NCBI GenBank assembly: GCA_021796015.1 | Contig: JAJYOT010000007.1 | Span: 1-45,856, forward strand | Direction of reading: 5' to 3' | DNA length: 45,856 bases | Source of the DNA: a bacterium | GTDB taxonomy: Bacteria; Elusimicrobiota; Elusimicrobia; UBA1565; UBA9628 | Shown here: positions 38,320 to 45,856 of the stretch, one piece after another | How the letters are laid out: each line of letters begins with the position of its first letter | How positions within the stretch are numbered: the stretch's first letter is position 1 | The notes under the pieces: model-generated | What the model saw: the letters and a program-made list of their open reading frames with translations, nothing else | What the model was told of the DNA's origin: nothing | The model's database searches: none | Translations under genes and position numbers: made by a program

Positions 38320-39153
38320 TTGAAGATTATTACCTTAGCGAATCAGAAAGGGGGGGTTGGTAAAACCACCTCGGTTCTCAACTTAGGAGCGGCCCTCGCT
38401 CAAATGGGGTTTCAAACCTTGATTGTAGATTCCGATCCTCAGGGAAATGCAACTTCTGGCTTGGGTTTTGATAAACGTACATTATCGCCCAGTGTTTACA
38501 ATATCTTGGTTGATTTAATGCCCATTGAAAAAACAATTCGCCCTACTTCTGTTCCCAATCTATTCTTAGCGGGCGCGGGAATTGATTTAGCGGGGGCAGA
38601 AGTGGAACTTGTTCCGGCTTTGGCCCGAGAAAGTCGTTTAAAAGGTTCTTTTACTGCAATCAAAAATCAATTTGAATTTGTCTTGATTGACTGTCCTCCT
38701 TCTTTAGGGCTTCTCACGGTGAATGCCCTGACAGCTGCGACCCATGTTTTAATTCCGATTCAAGGCGAATATTATGCGCTAGAAGGTTTAGCTCAGTTTG
38801 TGGAGACCATTCAGCGAGTCAAGAAGGCGTTGAATCCTTCTCTTCAATTTTTAGGGTGTTTTTTAACCTTGTTTGACAGCCGAATGAGTTTGGCCCAGCA
38901 GGTGCAAGATGAGGTCAAAAAATTCATGAAAGAAAAACTTTTTAACTCCATTATCCCGCGAAGTATTCGTTTGGCGGAAGCCCCTGGGTTTGGAAAAACT
39001 ATTTTTGAGCACGATTCTAAATCGCGCGGGGCCCAGGCTTATTTCAATTTATCACGAGAAATTTTAGTTCGAATGGAGTATCTTTGCGAGTTAAATCAAA
39101 TTTTAGAAAAACCAAATCGTCAAGATTCGGCGGTCGTAGGAGAAAGCGTATGA
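38320..39153 (+). CDS. parA: chromosome-partitioning ATPase ParA (Soj)
   Basis: Deviant Walker ATPase that moves ParB-parS complexes over the nucleoid. 277 residues from a TTG at 38320; MKIITLANQKGGVGKTTSVL shows the deviant Walker A KGGVGKTT at 9-16 in its standard place at the N terminus, which fixes the start. Others: VDSDPQGNATSGLGFD, FVLIDCPPSLGLLTVNAL. This is the short chromosomal form with no N-terminal helix-turn-helix. Its stop overlaps the parB start (ATGA). A parS-like site overlaps its ribosome-binding region, and no strong Shine-Dalgarno is visible. Confidence 0.97.
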   Translation: MKIITLANQKGGVGKTTSVLNLGAALAQMGFQTLIVDSDPQGNATSGLGFDKRTLSPSVYNILVDLMPIEKTIRPTSVPNLFLAGAGIDLAGAEVELVPALARESRLKGSFTAIKNQFEFVLIDCPPSLGLLTVNALTAATHVLIPIQGEYYALEGLAQFVETIQRVKKALNPSLQFLGCFLTLFDSRMSLAQQVQDEVKKFMKEKLFNSIIPRSIRLAEAPGFGKTIFEHDSKSRGAQAYFNLSREILVRMEYLCELNQILEKPNRQDSAVVGESV

Positions 39154-40022
39154 GAAAAGCATTAGGCCGCGGCCTTGGGGCTTTGATTTCTGTTCAAGAA
39201 ACGCAAGAAAACACTAAAAAAGAAGAAGGAGCTTTGCGTTTGGTTCCGGTTGAAAAAATTCGCCCCAGTCATTTGCAGGCGCGCAAGAATTTCGATCCGG
39301 AAAAGCTCTCCGAGCTTGCGGCCTCGATCAAACAGCATGGGCTCGCTCAGCCGCTTTTGGTTTCTTATGATTCCCAGCGGGATTCTTATGAGCTCATTGC
39401 CGGGGAACGTCGTTTAAGGGCTTGCGTTTTAGCGGGGCTTAAAGAAGTGGAGGTTTTGGTTCGAGAGTCTAAATCCGATAAAGAGCGGATGATGGTGGGT
39501 CTCATTGAAAATCTTCAGCGCCAAGATTTAAACGCTATTGAAGAGGCGTTAGGATATTTGCGCTTGATGAAGGAATTTCAAATTTCTCAAAATGATTTGG
39601 CCCACACGGTGGGAAAATCTAAATCGGCGGTTTCCAATACCCTGCGTTTGTTAGATTTATCCGAAGAAATACAAAAAGCCGTTCAGTTTGCCCAAATCAG
39701 CGAAGGTCATGCGCGCGCTTTGCTTATGGTTCCAGACGCTCTTGAGCGAAATAAAATTTTTAAGATGATTCTGGAAAACAATCTTTCCGTGCGCGCGGTA
39801 GAGGATATTGCGCGCCAAACGCACAGCGCTCAAGGAAAACGGGCGCAAAAAGTCACGAAGCAAAAAGAGCCGGATATCGCCTTGCAAGAGGCTCAGTGGC
39901 GGGAAATTTTAGGCACCAATGTTGAAATTCGTATGAAAAACAATCAGAAAGAAGGACAGATTGTGATTCATTTTTATGACTTAGATGAATTTGAGAGACT
40001 GGCGCGATTATTTAAAAAATGA
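39150..40022 (+). CDS. parB: chromosome-partitioning protein ParB
   Basis: CTPase and DNA-clamp protein that loads at parS. 290 residues from ATG 39150 (MRKALGRGLGALI, the typical chromosomal ParB opening), overlapping the parA stop. N-terminal CTP-binding domain: VPVEKIRPSHLQARKNFD and AGERRLRACVLAGL (GERRxRA box). Central DNA-binding helix-turn-helix: SQNDLAHTVGKSKSAVSNTL. C-terminal dimerisation domain ends EFERLARLFKK. Its target is probably the pair of palindromes at 37422 and 38300. The stop overlaps the next gene by four bases (ATGA). Confidence 0.97.
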   Translation: MRKALGRGLGALISVQETQENTKKEEGALRLVPVEKIRPSHLQARKNFDPEKLSELAASIKQHGLAQPLLVSYDSQRDSYELIAGERRLRACVLAGLKEVEVLVRESKSDKERMMVGLIENLQRQDLNAIEEALGYLRLMKEFQISQNDLAHTVGKSKSAVSNTLRLLDLSEEIQKAVQFAQISEGHARALLMVPDALERNKIFKMILENNLSVRAVEDIARQTHSAQGKRAQKVTKQKEPDIALQEAQWREILGTNVEIRMKNNQKEGQIVIHFYDLDEFERLARLFKK

Positions 40023-40996
40023 TTAAAATTATTACAGTTTTTTTATTTTTAATAGGTCCTTCAGGATCCTATGCCGTGACTATCTCCACGAGCTCTGATT
40101 TACCCAATTATGTTTCTCTTTTACCGGATATCCGCAGTTTTGATCGCTTCTCGGATGGGGGGCCGGATGGAAACTGGTATATTGGGTTTAACAATGCTTG
40201 GATTGTAAAATTGCCCTCGGCTCCGGTGGGTAATTTTACGCATGCGTTTATTGGAGCCAAAATTGGTCGCGCCAAAACGCAGCCGAATCCCGACAAACCC
40301 TGGGAACGGGATATCATTGATGGAAAAATCTATATGGCCATTTCTCAGGCTCCCGCGTTCTCAACAGAACAAAGTTATTTTTTAACCGAAACGACGGACA
40401 TCTCCGTTGATCCAGATTCCCCCGAGTCTAAAAACCCGCGCGGAAAGGGACGCTGGTTTTGGGCCGAAGTTCCGGTGGGCATGATTAGTTTTACCCAACC
40501 CAATTATCTGATTATCTGGTCTCCAACGGAATATTTTACTTCCGTCTCAAGCTCTCCCATTCTGGCGGCGGCGATGCCCAACAGCGCTTCTTTGCCCCAA
40601 GAGCCTCTTGCTTGGAATAATCACGAGATTGTGGGCGTGCCCCCGCGATCAGTGGAAGACGCGCTAGAAACCCCGATCAATATTTTCCCCGCTTTGGCGA
40701 TCAAATTGGTAGGGCCGGGGGCTCAAGCGCCGGTGACCATCGGCGATTTTTCCCTTTTTAAAGGAGCGACTCATTCTCTTATTCGTTTTTCCGCTTCTGG
40801 AAAAGACATTGCGGGGGCGTGGGTTGAATCTTCCGATGATCAGCTGAATTGGGAAAGAATGAGCCCGATTTTTGGGTCTCCGCCTTTTTATTTTTCGTTT
40901 GACAACTCCCTTCTTAAAAGCGGCAATTATCTTCGCGGAGCGGCGGAAGATGAAAGCGGTAATATAGGTTTTAGCGCCCCGTCCATCGTCCCGTAA
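40019..40996 (+). CDS. exported protein of unknown function in the parAB operon
   Basis: 325 residues with a signal peptide (MIKIITVFLFLIGPSGSYA). The start overlaps the parB stop (ATGA). The mature part has aromatic-rich, strand-like segments (DGNWYIGFNNAWIVKLP; GKGRWFWAEVPVGMISFT; PNYLIIWSPTEYF). It ends in what looks like an Ig-like domain (residues about 240-325: IRFSASGKDIAGAWVESSDD, then SGNYLRGAAEDESGNIGFS). I recognise no family. A cell-surface or periplasmic protein coupled to a chromosome-partition gene is odd; it may simply share transcription with asd downstream. Confidence 0.78.
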   Translation: MIKIITVFLFLIGPSGSYAVTISTSSDLPNYVSLLPDIRSFDRFSDGGPDGNWYIGFNNAWIVKLPSAPVGNFTHAFIGAKIGRAKTQPNPDKPWERDIIDGKIYMAISQAPAFSTEQSYFLTETTDISVDPDSPESKNPRGKGRWFWAEVPVGMISFTQPNYLIIWSPTEYFTSVSSSPILAAAMPNSASLPQEPLAWNNHEIVGVPPRSVEDALETPINIFPALAIKLVGPGAQAPVTIGDFSLFKGATHSLIRFSASGKDIAGAWVESSDDQLNWERMSPIFGSPPFYFSFDNSLLKSGNYLRGAAEDESGNIGFSAPSIVP

Positions 40997-41004
40997 ACTC
41001 AGTC

Positions 41005-42030
41005 ATGTCGAACTTATCCGTGGGAGTAGTGGGGGCCACCGGGTTAGTTGGCCGCGAGCTTCTGTTTTTTTTAGAAAAAAGGAAGTTCCCTTTAGGAAGC
41101 CTGCATTGTTTTTCATCCGGGAGATTAAATCAAGGCGTTTTTTTTCGGGGGAAAAAATATGTGGCTGAAAAATTTAATTTTAATGAAGCAAAAAAAAATC
41201 AAATTGTTTTTTTTGTCAGCTCGGATGAGGTCTCCAGGCGTTGGGCCAAAAAACTGGCGGCCTCTGGTGTTTGGGTGATTGACGACAGTTCCGCTTTTAG
41301 AAACGATCCCGCCGTGCCGCTCCTCATTCCGGAGGTCAATAAAGAAGATATGACCCCAAGCTCTCGTCTTATCGCCGGGCCTAACTGCACGATGACCGGT
41401 CTTGGAGTGGCGGGATACTTATTGCATAAAAAAATTGGCATTGAAGAAATTAGGCTTTCCTCTTATCAGGCCGTGTCGGGCGCGGGAAGAGCCGCTTTGG
41501 AGGATTTCTTCGCCGAAATGAAAAAAGACATGAGGAAATTTTCCCTTAAAGAGGGACGCGTGCCCATTTTGAAAATGGGGAAATCTCTTCACTTGCCCCG
41601 TCCCATCTCGGCCAATGTATTTCCGCAAATCGGTTCTTTTGATGCCCGGGGCTATTCCGCAGAAGAAAACAAAGTTGCCTTTGAATTAAGAAAAGTTTGG
41701 AAAGCTCCCCATCTTAAAATCAGCGTGACAGCAGTCCGCGTGCCGACATTGCGGGGACATTGTTTATCAGCTTGGCTGACGCTTAAAAAACCAATTTCGG
41801 CTAAAGAAGCGGCGAATCTCATTTCGGTTTCGTCCGTGGTTAAAGATGATGACTCATACGCAACCCCGCGTTCTTCCGCGGGTCAAGAGGAGATTTTTGT
41901 TTCCCGCATTAGACGGGGGTGTTCTCCGCGAGAAATTGTTTTATGGATTGCGATGGATAACCTCGTTAAGGGCGCGGCCTTAAACTCCGTGCAGATTGCC
42001 GAAGAAATTTTGCGCTGCGGATTTATTTAA
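41005..42030 (+). CDS. asd: aspartate-semialdehyde dehydrogenase
   Basis: Reduces aspartyl phosphate to aspartate semialdehyde for lysine/diaminopimelate, threonine and methionine synthesis. 341 residues. NADP fold VGVVGATGLVGRELLFFLEK; the catalytic Cys128 is in AGPNCTMTG (family GNPNCST); substrate Glu/Arg region SYQAVSGAGRAALEDFF; catalytic His in RVPTLRGHCLSAW. Supplies both cell-wall diaminopimelate (compare ddl in the same run) and methionine precursors. Eight bases after the exported-protein gene, so probably in the same transcript. Confidence 0.95.
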   Translation: MSNLSVGVVGATGLVGRELLFFLEKRKFPLGSLHCFSSGRLNQGVFFRGKKYVAEKFNFNEAKKNQIVFFVSSDEVSRRWAKKLAASGVWVIDDSSAFRNDPAVPLLIPEVNKEDMTPSSRLIAGPNCTMTGLGVAGYLLHKKIGIEEIRLSSYQAVSGAGRAALEDFFAEMKKDMRKFSLKEGRVPILKMGKSLHLPRPISANVFPQIGSFDARGYSAEENKVAFELRKVWKAPHLKISVTAVRVPTLRGHCLSAWLTLKKPISAKEAANLISVSSVVKDDDSYATPRSSAGQEEIFVSRIRRGCSPREIVLWIAMDNLVKGAALNSVQIAEEILRCGFI

Positions 42031-42075
42031 GTAGAATGGAAAAAGAAGCGTTTCTATTTAAAAAGGGGGAATCGT

Positions 42076-43215
42076 ATGCCAACAGCCACTCAATTTGTTC
42101 CAGGTCTTGAAGGAATTGTCGCCGTCCAAACTAAGCTCAGCCATGTTGACGGTCAGAAGGGAAGACTGATCATCGGAGGGTATTCAATCGAGGAACTCGC
42201 CGGAAAAGTTTCTTTTGAGGAAGCCGCCGAACTTTTATGGACCGGAACGTTGCCTTCCTCTAAAGAATCGGCCAGTTTTCGAAAAGAATTAGCGGAATTA
42301 AGAACCATTCGCCCCGAAACCTTAGAGATTATCAAAGTGGCGAGGCATTCCCCGCCTATTGACGCCCTGCGCATGGCGTGCGCAACCTTGTCCTTGGATT
42401 TGTCCAATCCTAACGATATTTCTCCCGCCGCGGATTTGGCGGTCGCGAAAAGATTGACCGCTCGTTTCCCCACGGTCGTCGCCGCGCATGCTAGACTGCG
42501 TCAAGGGCATGATCCGATTCCGCCGCGAACCGATCTGGGGCTAGCGGAAAATTTCCTTTATATGGTCTTTGGCGAAGTGCCTCATCCGGCCGTGGCTAAG
42601 GCTTTGGATACGTATTGGACCACCGTTATCGATCACGGAATGAATGCCTCCACTTTTGCCGCTCGCGTGATTGCCAGTACGAGATCGGATATGGTCAGCG
42701 CCGTCACTGGGGCCGTGGGGGCGCTGAAAGGTCCTTTGCATGGAGGGGCTCCGGGACCTGTTTTAGATATGCTTGTGGATATCCAATCGGCTGAGAGAGC
42801 GGAAGCGTGGCTTAGAAATGAGCTTAATGCCGGGCACCGCATCATGGGTTTTGGCCACCGAGTTTATAAAGTGCGCGATCCGCGCGCCGAGGTTTTGTCT
42901 AAAACTGCCGAGGCCTTGGCAGGAGCCGATTTGAGAAACCGCAAGCTCTATGATTTGGCGCGTTCAGTTGAGAAAACGGCGCTTAAGGTTTTAGATGAGG
43001 TTAAGCCCGGCCGAAATCTTAAAACTAACGTTGAGTTTTATACCGCCTTGGTTTTACAGTCGGCAGGACTAGTTCCTGATCAGTTTGTTTCTATGTTTGC
43101 TTGCGGGCGGGTGGCTGGCTGGTGTGCTCATGTGGTTGAGCAACACGCACAAGATCGTCTGATTCGCCCGCAATCAGAATATTTGGGGCCGCAAAACCTC
43201 GCCGTTTCTCGTTAA
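42076..43215 (+). CDS. citrate synthase (possibly 2-methylcitrate synthase)
   Basis: Condenses acetyl-CoA with oxaloacetate at entry to the TCA cycle. 379 aa, type-II bacterial short form, starting at ATG 42076 behind AAAAAGGGGG. Catalytic region: His222 in GPLHGGAPGPV and His261 in GFGHRVYKVRDPRAE are present. The position of the catalytic Asp reads Glu320 in TNVEFYTALVL, where most citrate synthases have NVDFYS. I believe this Glu is a trait of the CitA branch, which needs checking. A strong terminator follows. A methylcitrate role cannot be excluded by sequence alone. Confidence 0.92.
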   Translation: MPTATQFVPGLEGIVAVQTKLSHVDGQKGRLIIGGYSIEELAGKVSFEEAAELLWTGTLPSSKESASFRKELAELRTIRPETLEIIKVARHSPPIDALRMACATLSLDLSNPNDISPAADLAVAKRLTARFPTVVAAHARLRQGHDPIPPRTDLGLAENFLYMVFGEVPHPAVAKALDTYWTTVIDHGMNASTFAARVIASTRSDMVSAVTGAVGALKGPLHGGAPGPVLDMLVDIQSAERAEAWLRNELNAGHRIMGFGHRVYKVRDPRAEVLSKTAEALAGADLRNRKLYDLARSVEKTALKVLDEVKPGRNLKTNVEFYTALVLQSAGLVPDQFVSMFACGRVAGWCAHVVEQHAQDRLIRPQSEYLGPQNLAVSR

Positions 43216-43223
43216 TTTTGCGT

Positions 43224-43260
43224 GCGCGCATCACTTAATCTAAATGATGCGCGCTTTATT
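43224..43260 (+). terminator. intrinsic terminator after citrate synthase
   Basis: Perfect 10-base stem GCGCGCATCA (43224-43233) / TGATGCGCGC (43245-43254), 11-base loop, then TTTATT. Confidence 0.85.
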
Positions 43261-43269
43261 GCCGCATAG

Positions 43270-43297
43270 TTGACAGATATTGTCGGAAATTAATAAT
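43270..43297 (+). promoter_or_regulatory. sigma-70 promoter of the PuuD-like gene
   Basis: TTGACA (43270-43275), 16-base spacer, AATAAT (43292-43297). GACA-N5-TGTC inside the -35/spacer could be a small operator. AAGGAG at 43308-43313 precedes the ATG by six bases. Confidence 0.65.
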
Positions 43298-43319
43298 CTA
43301 AACTTCTAAGGAGAAAACA

Positions 43320-43910
43320 ATGAACAAATATGAGTTTGCCGTACGCTGGTTGCATGTGATTGCGGGAATTACCTGGATTGGAATGCTTTATTTTTTCAAT
43401 TTCATCAATGTGCCGCTTCAAGCCGATTTAGACGACGCCGGGAAAAAGGCCGCTAACCCAAAACTTTTACCACGAGCCTTGTGGTGGTTTCGCTGGGGCG
43501 CGATGGTCACGTTTTTTGCCGGACTCCTTTTATACGCTTTGATTTATATGTATATTCCGGGCGTTGGTTTTAGCGGCCAAGGTCTCCGCGCGCCGTCTCC
43601 GTGGCTTTTAATGGGAATGCTTTTTGGAACGATCATGTGGTTTAACGTCTGGTTTATTATTTGGCCGGCTCAAAAACAAATTCTTTCCGGAAAAGCTCCG
43701 GCGGAACAGTTGCCGGCGATTCGCAAAAAAGCCTATCTCGCTTCCCGAACCAACACCTACCTTTCCGCTCCGATGCTTTTGGGAATGTTGGCCGCCAACC
43801 ACTTAAACGCCGCGTTTACCTGGCCTCGGGCGATTGTGGCGATGGCCTTGGGTTTCTTGGCTATCTGGATGGCCATTTGGCATTCCTATAAAGTCGGTAA
43901 AACCGTCTAG
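43320..43910 (+). CDS. PuuD-like (urate hydroxylase N-domain) membrane protein
   Basis: 196 residues with about five membrane helices, resembling the membrane domain of the urate hydroxylase PuuD family: VRWLHVIAGITWIGMLYFFN at the start, PRALWWFRWGAMVTFFAGLL, WLLMGMLFGTIMWFNVWFII, and IVAMALGFLAIWMAIWHSYK at the end. Full PuuD is about twice as long and carries a C-terminal cytochrome c domain, which is missing here. No other urate genes are near, so urate oxidation is doubtful. His and Trp in the helices could bind haem. Strong sigma-70 promoter and ribosome site, so probably well expressed. Confidence 0.72.
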   Translation: MNKYEFAVRWLHVIAGITWIGMLYFFNFINVPLQADLDDAGKKAANPKLLPRALWWFRWGAMVTFFAGLLLYALIYMYIPGVGFSGQGLRAPSPWLLMGMLFGTIMWFNVWFIIWPAQKQILSGKAPAEQLPAIRKKAYLASRTNTYLSAPMLLGMLAANHLNAAFTWPRAIVAMALGFLAIWMAIWHSYKVGKTV

Positions 43911-43954
43911 CCAAATATATCTGATCGCCGGACTTAGCCGCCGGAGCGTCAGCA

Positions 43955-44452
43955 TTGAAAACTAATCATTCTGGAAGGTTTTCCATTGAAGAAGGCAATA
44001 AGCTTTTTAATCGCGGGAATCGCAAAAAAGCGCTTTCTCATTTTAAGCGGCTGAGAGAGCTTTATCCCAAAAACAGCGGCGTCTGGCTGCACAGCGCCTT
44101 TTTGCATGATCGCATGGGTCTGGAAAGACAGGCGATTCCCTTGTATAAAAAGTCCATTTCTCTTGGACTCAATAATCGAGAACTTAGGGACGCCTTGGTT
44201 TGCCTTTCCTCATCCTTCATCAACATCGGACGACCTCAAACGGCGATCGGAATTCTTCGCCGCGCCCAAGCGCGATTTCCAGAGGACATCGCCATGAAAC
44301 TTTTTATGGCGCTTGCTTTCTATAAAGCCGGGCATTCAACGCAATCGGTGCGATTGTTGGCAATGACGATCCTAAATGAGAAAAATCAGAAGGCCCTCAA
44401 CCCATTCCGTAAAGTTTTAAAATTAAGATATAAAACTCTAAAAACTTCTTAG
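43955..44452 (+). CDS. tetratricopeptide-repeat protein
   Basis: 165 residues of alpha-helical repeats; TTG start at 43955 with GGAG eight bases upstream. Four to five TPR units are visible: EEGNKLFNRGNRKKALSHFK, SGVWLHSAFLHDRMGLERQA, RELRDALVCLSSSFINIGRP and DIAMKLFMALAFYKAGHSTQ. No signal peptide. Protein-protein scaffold of unknown partner, 44 bases after the PuuD-like gene and convergent with cytidine deaminase. Confidence 0.8.
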   Translation: MKTNHSGRFSIEEGNKLFNRGNRKKALSHFKRLRELYPKNSGVWLHSAFLHDRMGLERQAIPLYKKSISLGLNNRELRDALVCLSSSFINIGRPQTAIGILRRAQARFPEDIAMKLFMALAFYKAGHSTQSVRLLAMTILNEKNQKALNPFRKVLKLRYKTLKTS

Positions 44453-44466
44453 GGCAAATAATCCTT

Positions 44467-44907
44467 TTATTTTCTTCTTTGGTTTAAGACAAAAGCCCAC
44501 GGCAAGAGATGGGCGGCGGTCGTTTCCAAAACATTGGAATAAGGGTCTTTTAAGGATACATCGACGAGTAAGACCGGGCACCCCTGGGAGGCGAATTCCA
44601 TGATCACCTGCCGGCAGGCCCCGCAGGGTTTGGGTGATTTGGTTGCGACGCAAATGGCGGTGATTTTCTTGTCTCCACAGGCGACGGCGTTAAAAATCGC
44701 GTTTCTCTCCGCGCAGATGCTGAGCCCATAAGAAGAATTCTCGACGTTGCATCCGGAATAAATTTTGCCGGAAGAGGTTAAAACCGCCGCCCCGACGGCG
44801 TAGCGGGAATAGGGGCAATAGGCATTTTTACGGACATTAAGAGCCTCCTTTATCAGCTTATTTTTTTGGAATCGGTTGAGCGCCTTTTTATGATTCAGGG
44901 GATTCAA
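44467..44907 (-). CDS. cdd: cytidine deaminase
   Basis: Zinc hydrolase converting cytidine and deoxycytidine to uridine forms in pyrimidine salvage. 146 aa, the homotetrameric short form. Zinc and catalytic motifs: CAERNAIF (Cys, catalytic Glu) and PKPCGACRQ (two zinc Cys), with NAYCPYSRYAVGAAVLTSSG and GCNVENSSYGLSICAERNAI binding the nucleoside. Its ATG overlaps the MTA-phosphorylase stop (ATGA), so both are one salvage operon. The C-terminal tail (WAFVLNQRRK) is normal. Confidence 0.97.
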   Translation of the reverse strand: MNPLNHKKALNRFQKNKLIKEALNVRKNAYCPYSRYAVGAAVLTSSGKIYSGCNVENSSYGLSICAERNAIFNAVACGDKKITAICVATKSPKPCGACRQVIMEFASQGCPVLLVDVSLKDPYSNVLETTAAHLLPWAFVLNQRRK

Positions 44908-45779
44908 GTATATTTCCCAATAATAAGAGCTAATTTCTTCTTCACTGCCGGTTTAATCGCTTTTGGAGAAGTGACAATCGCGTGTTTCATAGCTTCAGGG
45001 CAAGAGCAATGAGCTTCTCTTTTTGCAATTTCAGAGATCGCGGAAACTAAAAGTTTTTGCGCGTTTTTGGAATTGTCGTGCATAACGGAAGTTACGATAT
45101 CAGCGGAGACTTCTTCTCCGTCTTTCCAACAGTCGTAATCGGTGACTAAGCTGATTAAAGAATAACAAAGCTCCGCTTCCCGTGCGAGTTTGGCCTCGGT
45201 GGAGGCGGTCATTCCGATCACGGAAAATCCGAGACTCTTATAGAATCGAGATTCGGCCTTGGTTGAAAAAAGCGGGCCTTGCATGCAGACGTAGGTTCCG
45301 CCTTGATGGGAGTTGATTCCCAGAGAGACGGATTTTTCGAAAATAATTTTTGACTGTTCAAGGCAAAATGGGGTGTGAAAGGCCGTATGGGCGACGATGC
45401 CGTTTCCAAAAAAAGTCGCAGCCCGTCCGTGGGTCAAATCAAAAATTTGATTGGGGAAAACAAAATGACGCGGGGGAAGCTCTTCTTTGAGAGAACCGAC
45501 CGCGGTGACTCCGATTAAGCGTTCCACGCCAACGGATTTAAGGGCCCAAATATTGGCCCGCACGTTGATTTCTTGCGGCAAAATCGTATGGCCGTTTCCG
45601 TGCCGCGCTAGAAAAGCGCAGGGAATTCCGGAAATTTCTCCTAAAATCAGCGGCGCTGAGGGATCTCCAAACGGAGTTTTGACTTTAACGAGGCGTTTGT
45701 TGGAAAAGCCGTCCATGTCATAAAGACCGCTTCCCCCGATGATTCCTATTTTCGCTTTTTTACTAGAAGATGATTTCAT
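44904..45779 (-). CDS. S-methyl-5'-thioadenosine phosphorylase
   Basis: Phosphorolysis of methylthioadenosine to adenine and methylthioribose-1-phosphate in methionine salvage; purine-nucleoside-phosphorylase fold. 291 residues. Motifs: IGIIGGSGLYDMDGF, the phosphate-binding LARHGNGHTILPQEINVRAN, GTYVCMQGPLFSTKAESRFY, SVIGMTASTEAKLAREAELC and LVTDYDCW. GMTASTEA-type substrate loops favour methylthioadenosine over guanosine or inosine, though related phosphorylases cannot be ruled out. The 77 bases upstream run to the window edge; no clear promoter was seen there. Confidence 0.93.
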   Translation of the reverse strand: MKSSSSKKAKIGIIGGSGLYDMDGFSNKRLVKVKTPFGDPSAPLILGEISGIPCAFLARHGNGHTILPQEINVRANIWALKSVGVERLIGVTAVGSLKEELPPRHFVFPNQIFDLTHGRAATFFGNGIVAHTAFHTPFCLEQSKIIFEKSVSLGINSHQGGTYVCMQGPLFSTKAESRFYKSLGFSVIGMTASTEAKLAREAELCYSLISLVTDYDCWKDGEEVSADIVTSVMHDNSKNAQKLLVSAISEIAKREAHCSCPEAMKHAIVTSPKAIKPAVKKKLALIIGKYT

Positions 45780-45856
45780 GGGGCTCCCTTGGTCTGTGAT
45801 GTATTGACGACGATTCTATTTTATCAAATGGCGGCAACTTTAAGGTCTTGGTTTGT

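Noticed and set aside
43919..43952. Imperfect inverted repeat (CTGATCGCCGG ... CCGGAGCGTCAG) before the TPR gene
   Set aside because: The stem needs several bulges and has no T tract; it also contains the ribosome site of the TTG start. Not called as terminator.

Overview
The window reads as chromosomal DNA of a Gram-negative bacterium: it encodes a TolC/MacAB-type tripartite exporter, several Sec signal peptides, a lipoprotein, FtsH and a ParAB partition system. No rRNA, tRNA, CRISPR, phage or IS element was seen. The gene mix (three ECF sigma/anti-sigma pairs, DUF4097 beta-strand proteins, tandem ATGA gene overlaps) would suit an uncultured phylum of the Elusimicrobiota/Omnitrophota kind. 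That is only a guess; the sequence does not fix the lineage.

Layout. 1-1735: end of a 3-hydroxyacyl-CoA dehydrogenase and an acyl-CoA dehydrogenase (fatty-acid/butyryl-CoA oxidation), followed by a twin palindrome and a terminator-like hairpin. 1816-3069: a minus-strand ECF sigma/zinc anti-sigma pair, divergent from two very small Cys-containing membrane proteins. 3160-11383: a long minus-strand run, birA - CNNM/CBS/PTS-EIIA fusion - hemE - hemG/Y - mgtC - rlmN - tldD - folE, with nearly every junction overlapping or within about 20 bases. 11388-12072: a small accessory patch with a truncated SET-domain remnant, an unknown membrane protein and a doubtful micro-ORF. 12127-17783: a quinone oxidoreductase, then a five-gene plus-strand operon of ECF sigma, membrane anti-sigma, a bactofilin-like beta-helix membrane protein and two exported DUF4097-like proteins. 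17776-21760: minus-strand SDR - GNAT - uvrB - nadC. 21827-26228: metH and metF, convergent, the methyl-folate arm of methionine synthesis. 26229-26651: the only stretch over 300 bases without an intact gene; it holds a shrunken copy of the SDR gene at 21161 and a promoter. 26652-34099: two exported proteins, then ECF sigma - anti-sigma - Spy-like - TolC - MacA - MacB - DUF423. 34158-37116: minus-strand hpt - ftsH - lipoprotein FKBP. 37173-42030: ddl - parA - parB - exported protein - asd, with two parS-like palindromes. 42076-45779: citrate synthase, a PuuD-like membrane protein, a TPR protein, and minus-strand MTAP - cytidine deaminase.

The most interesting points are: (i) two near-identical parS-like palindromes, one inside ddl and one abutting the parA start; (ii) a CorC/CNNM-like transporter whose usual C-terminal domain is replaced by a phosphorylatable PTS EIIA domain; (iii) the sigma-controlled beta-helix/DUF4097 operon with a good ECF promoter; (iv) the in-frame-shrunken SDR copy; (v) an ECF sigma gene whose best start codon is ATC; and (vi) a MacA-like adaptor with almost no alpha-hairpin. 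All calls rest on reading the sequence by eye. No database search, structure prediction or alignment program was run.
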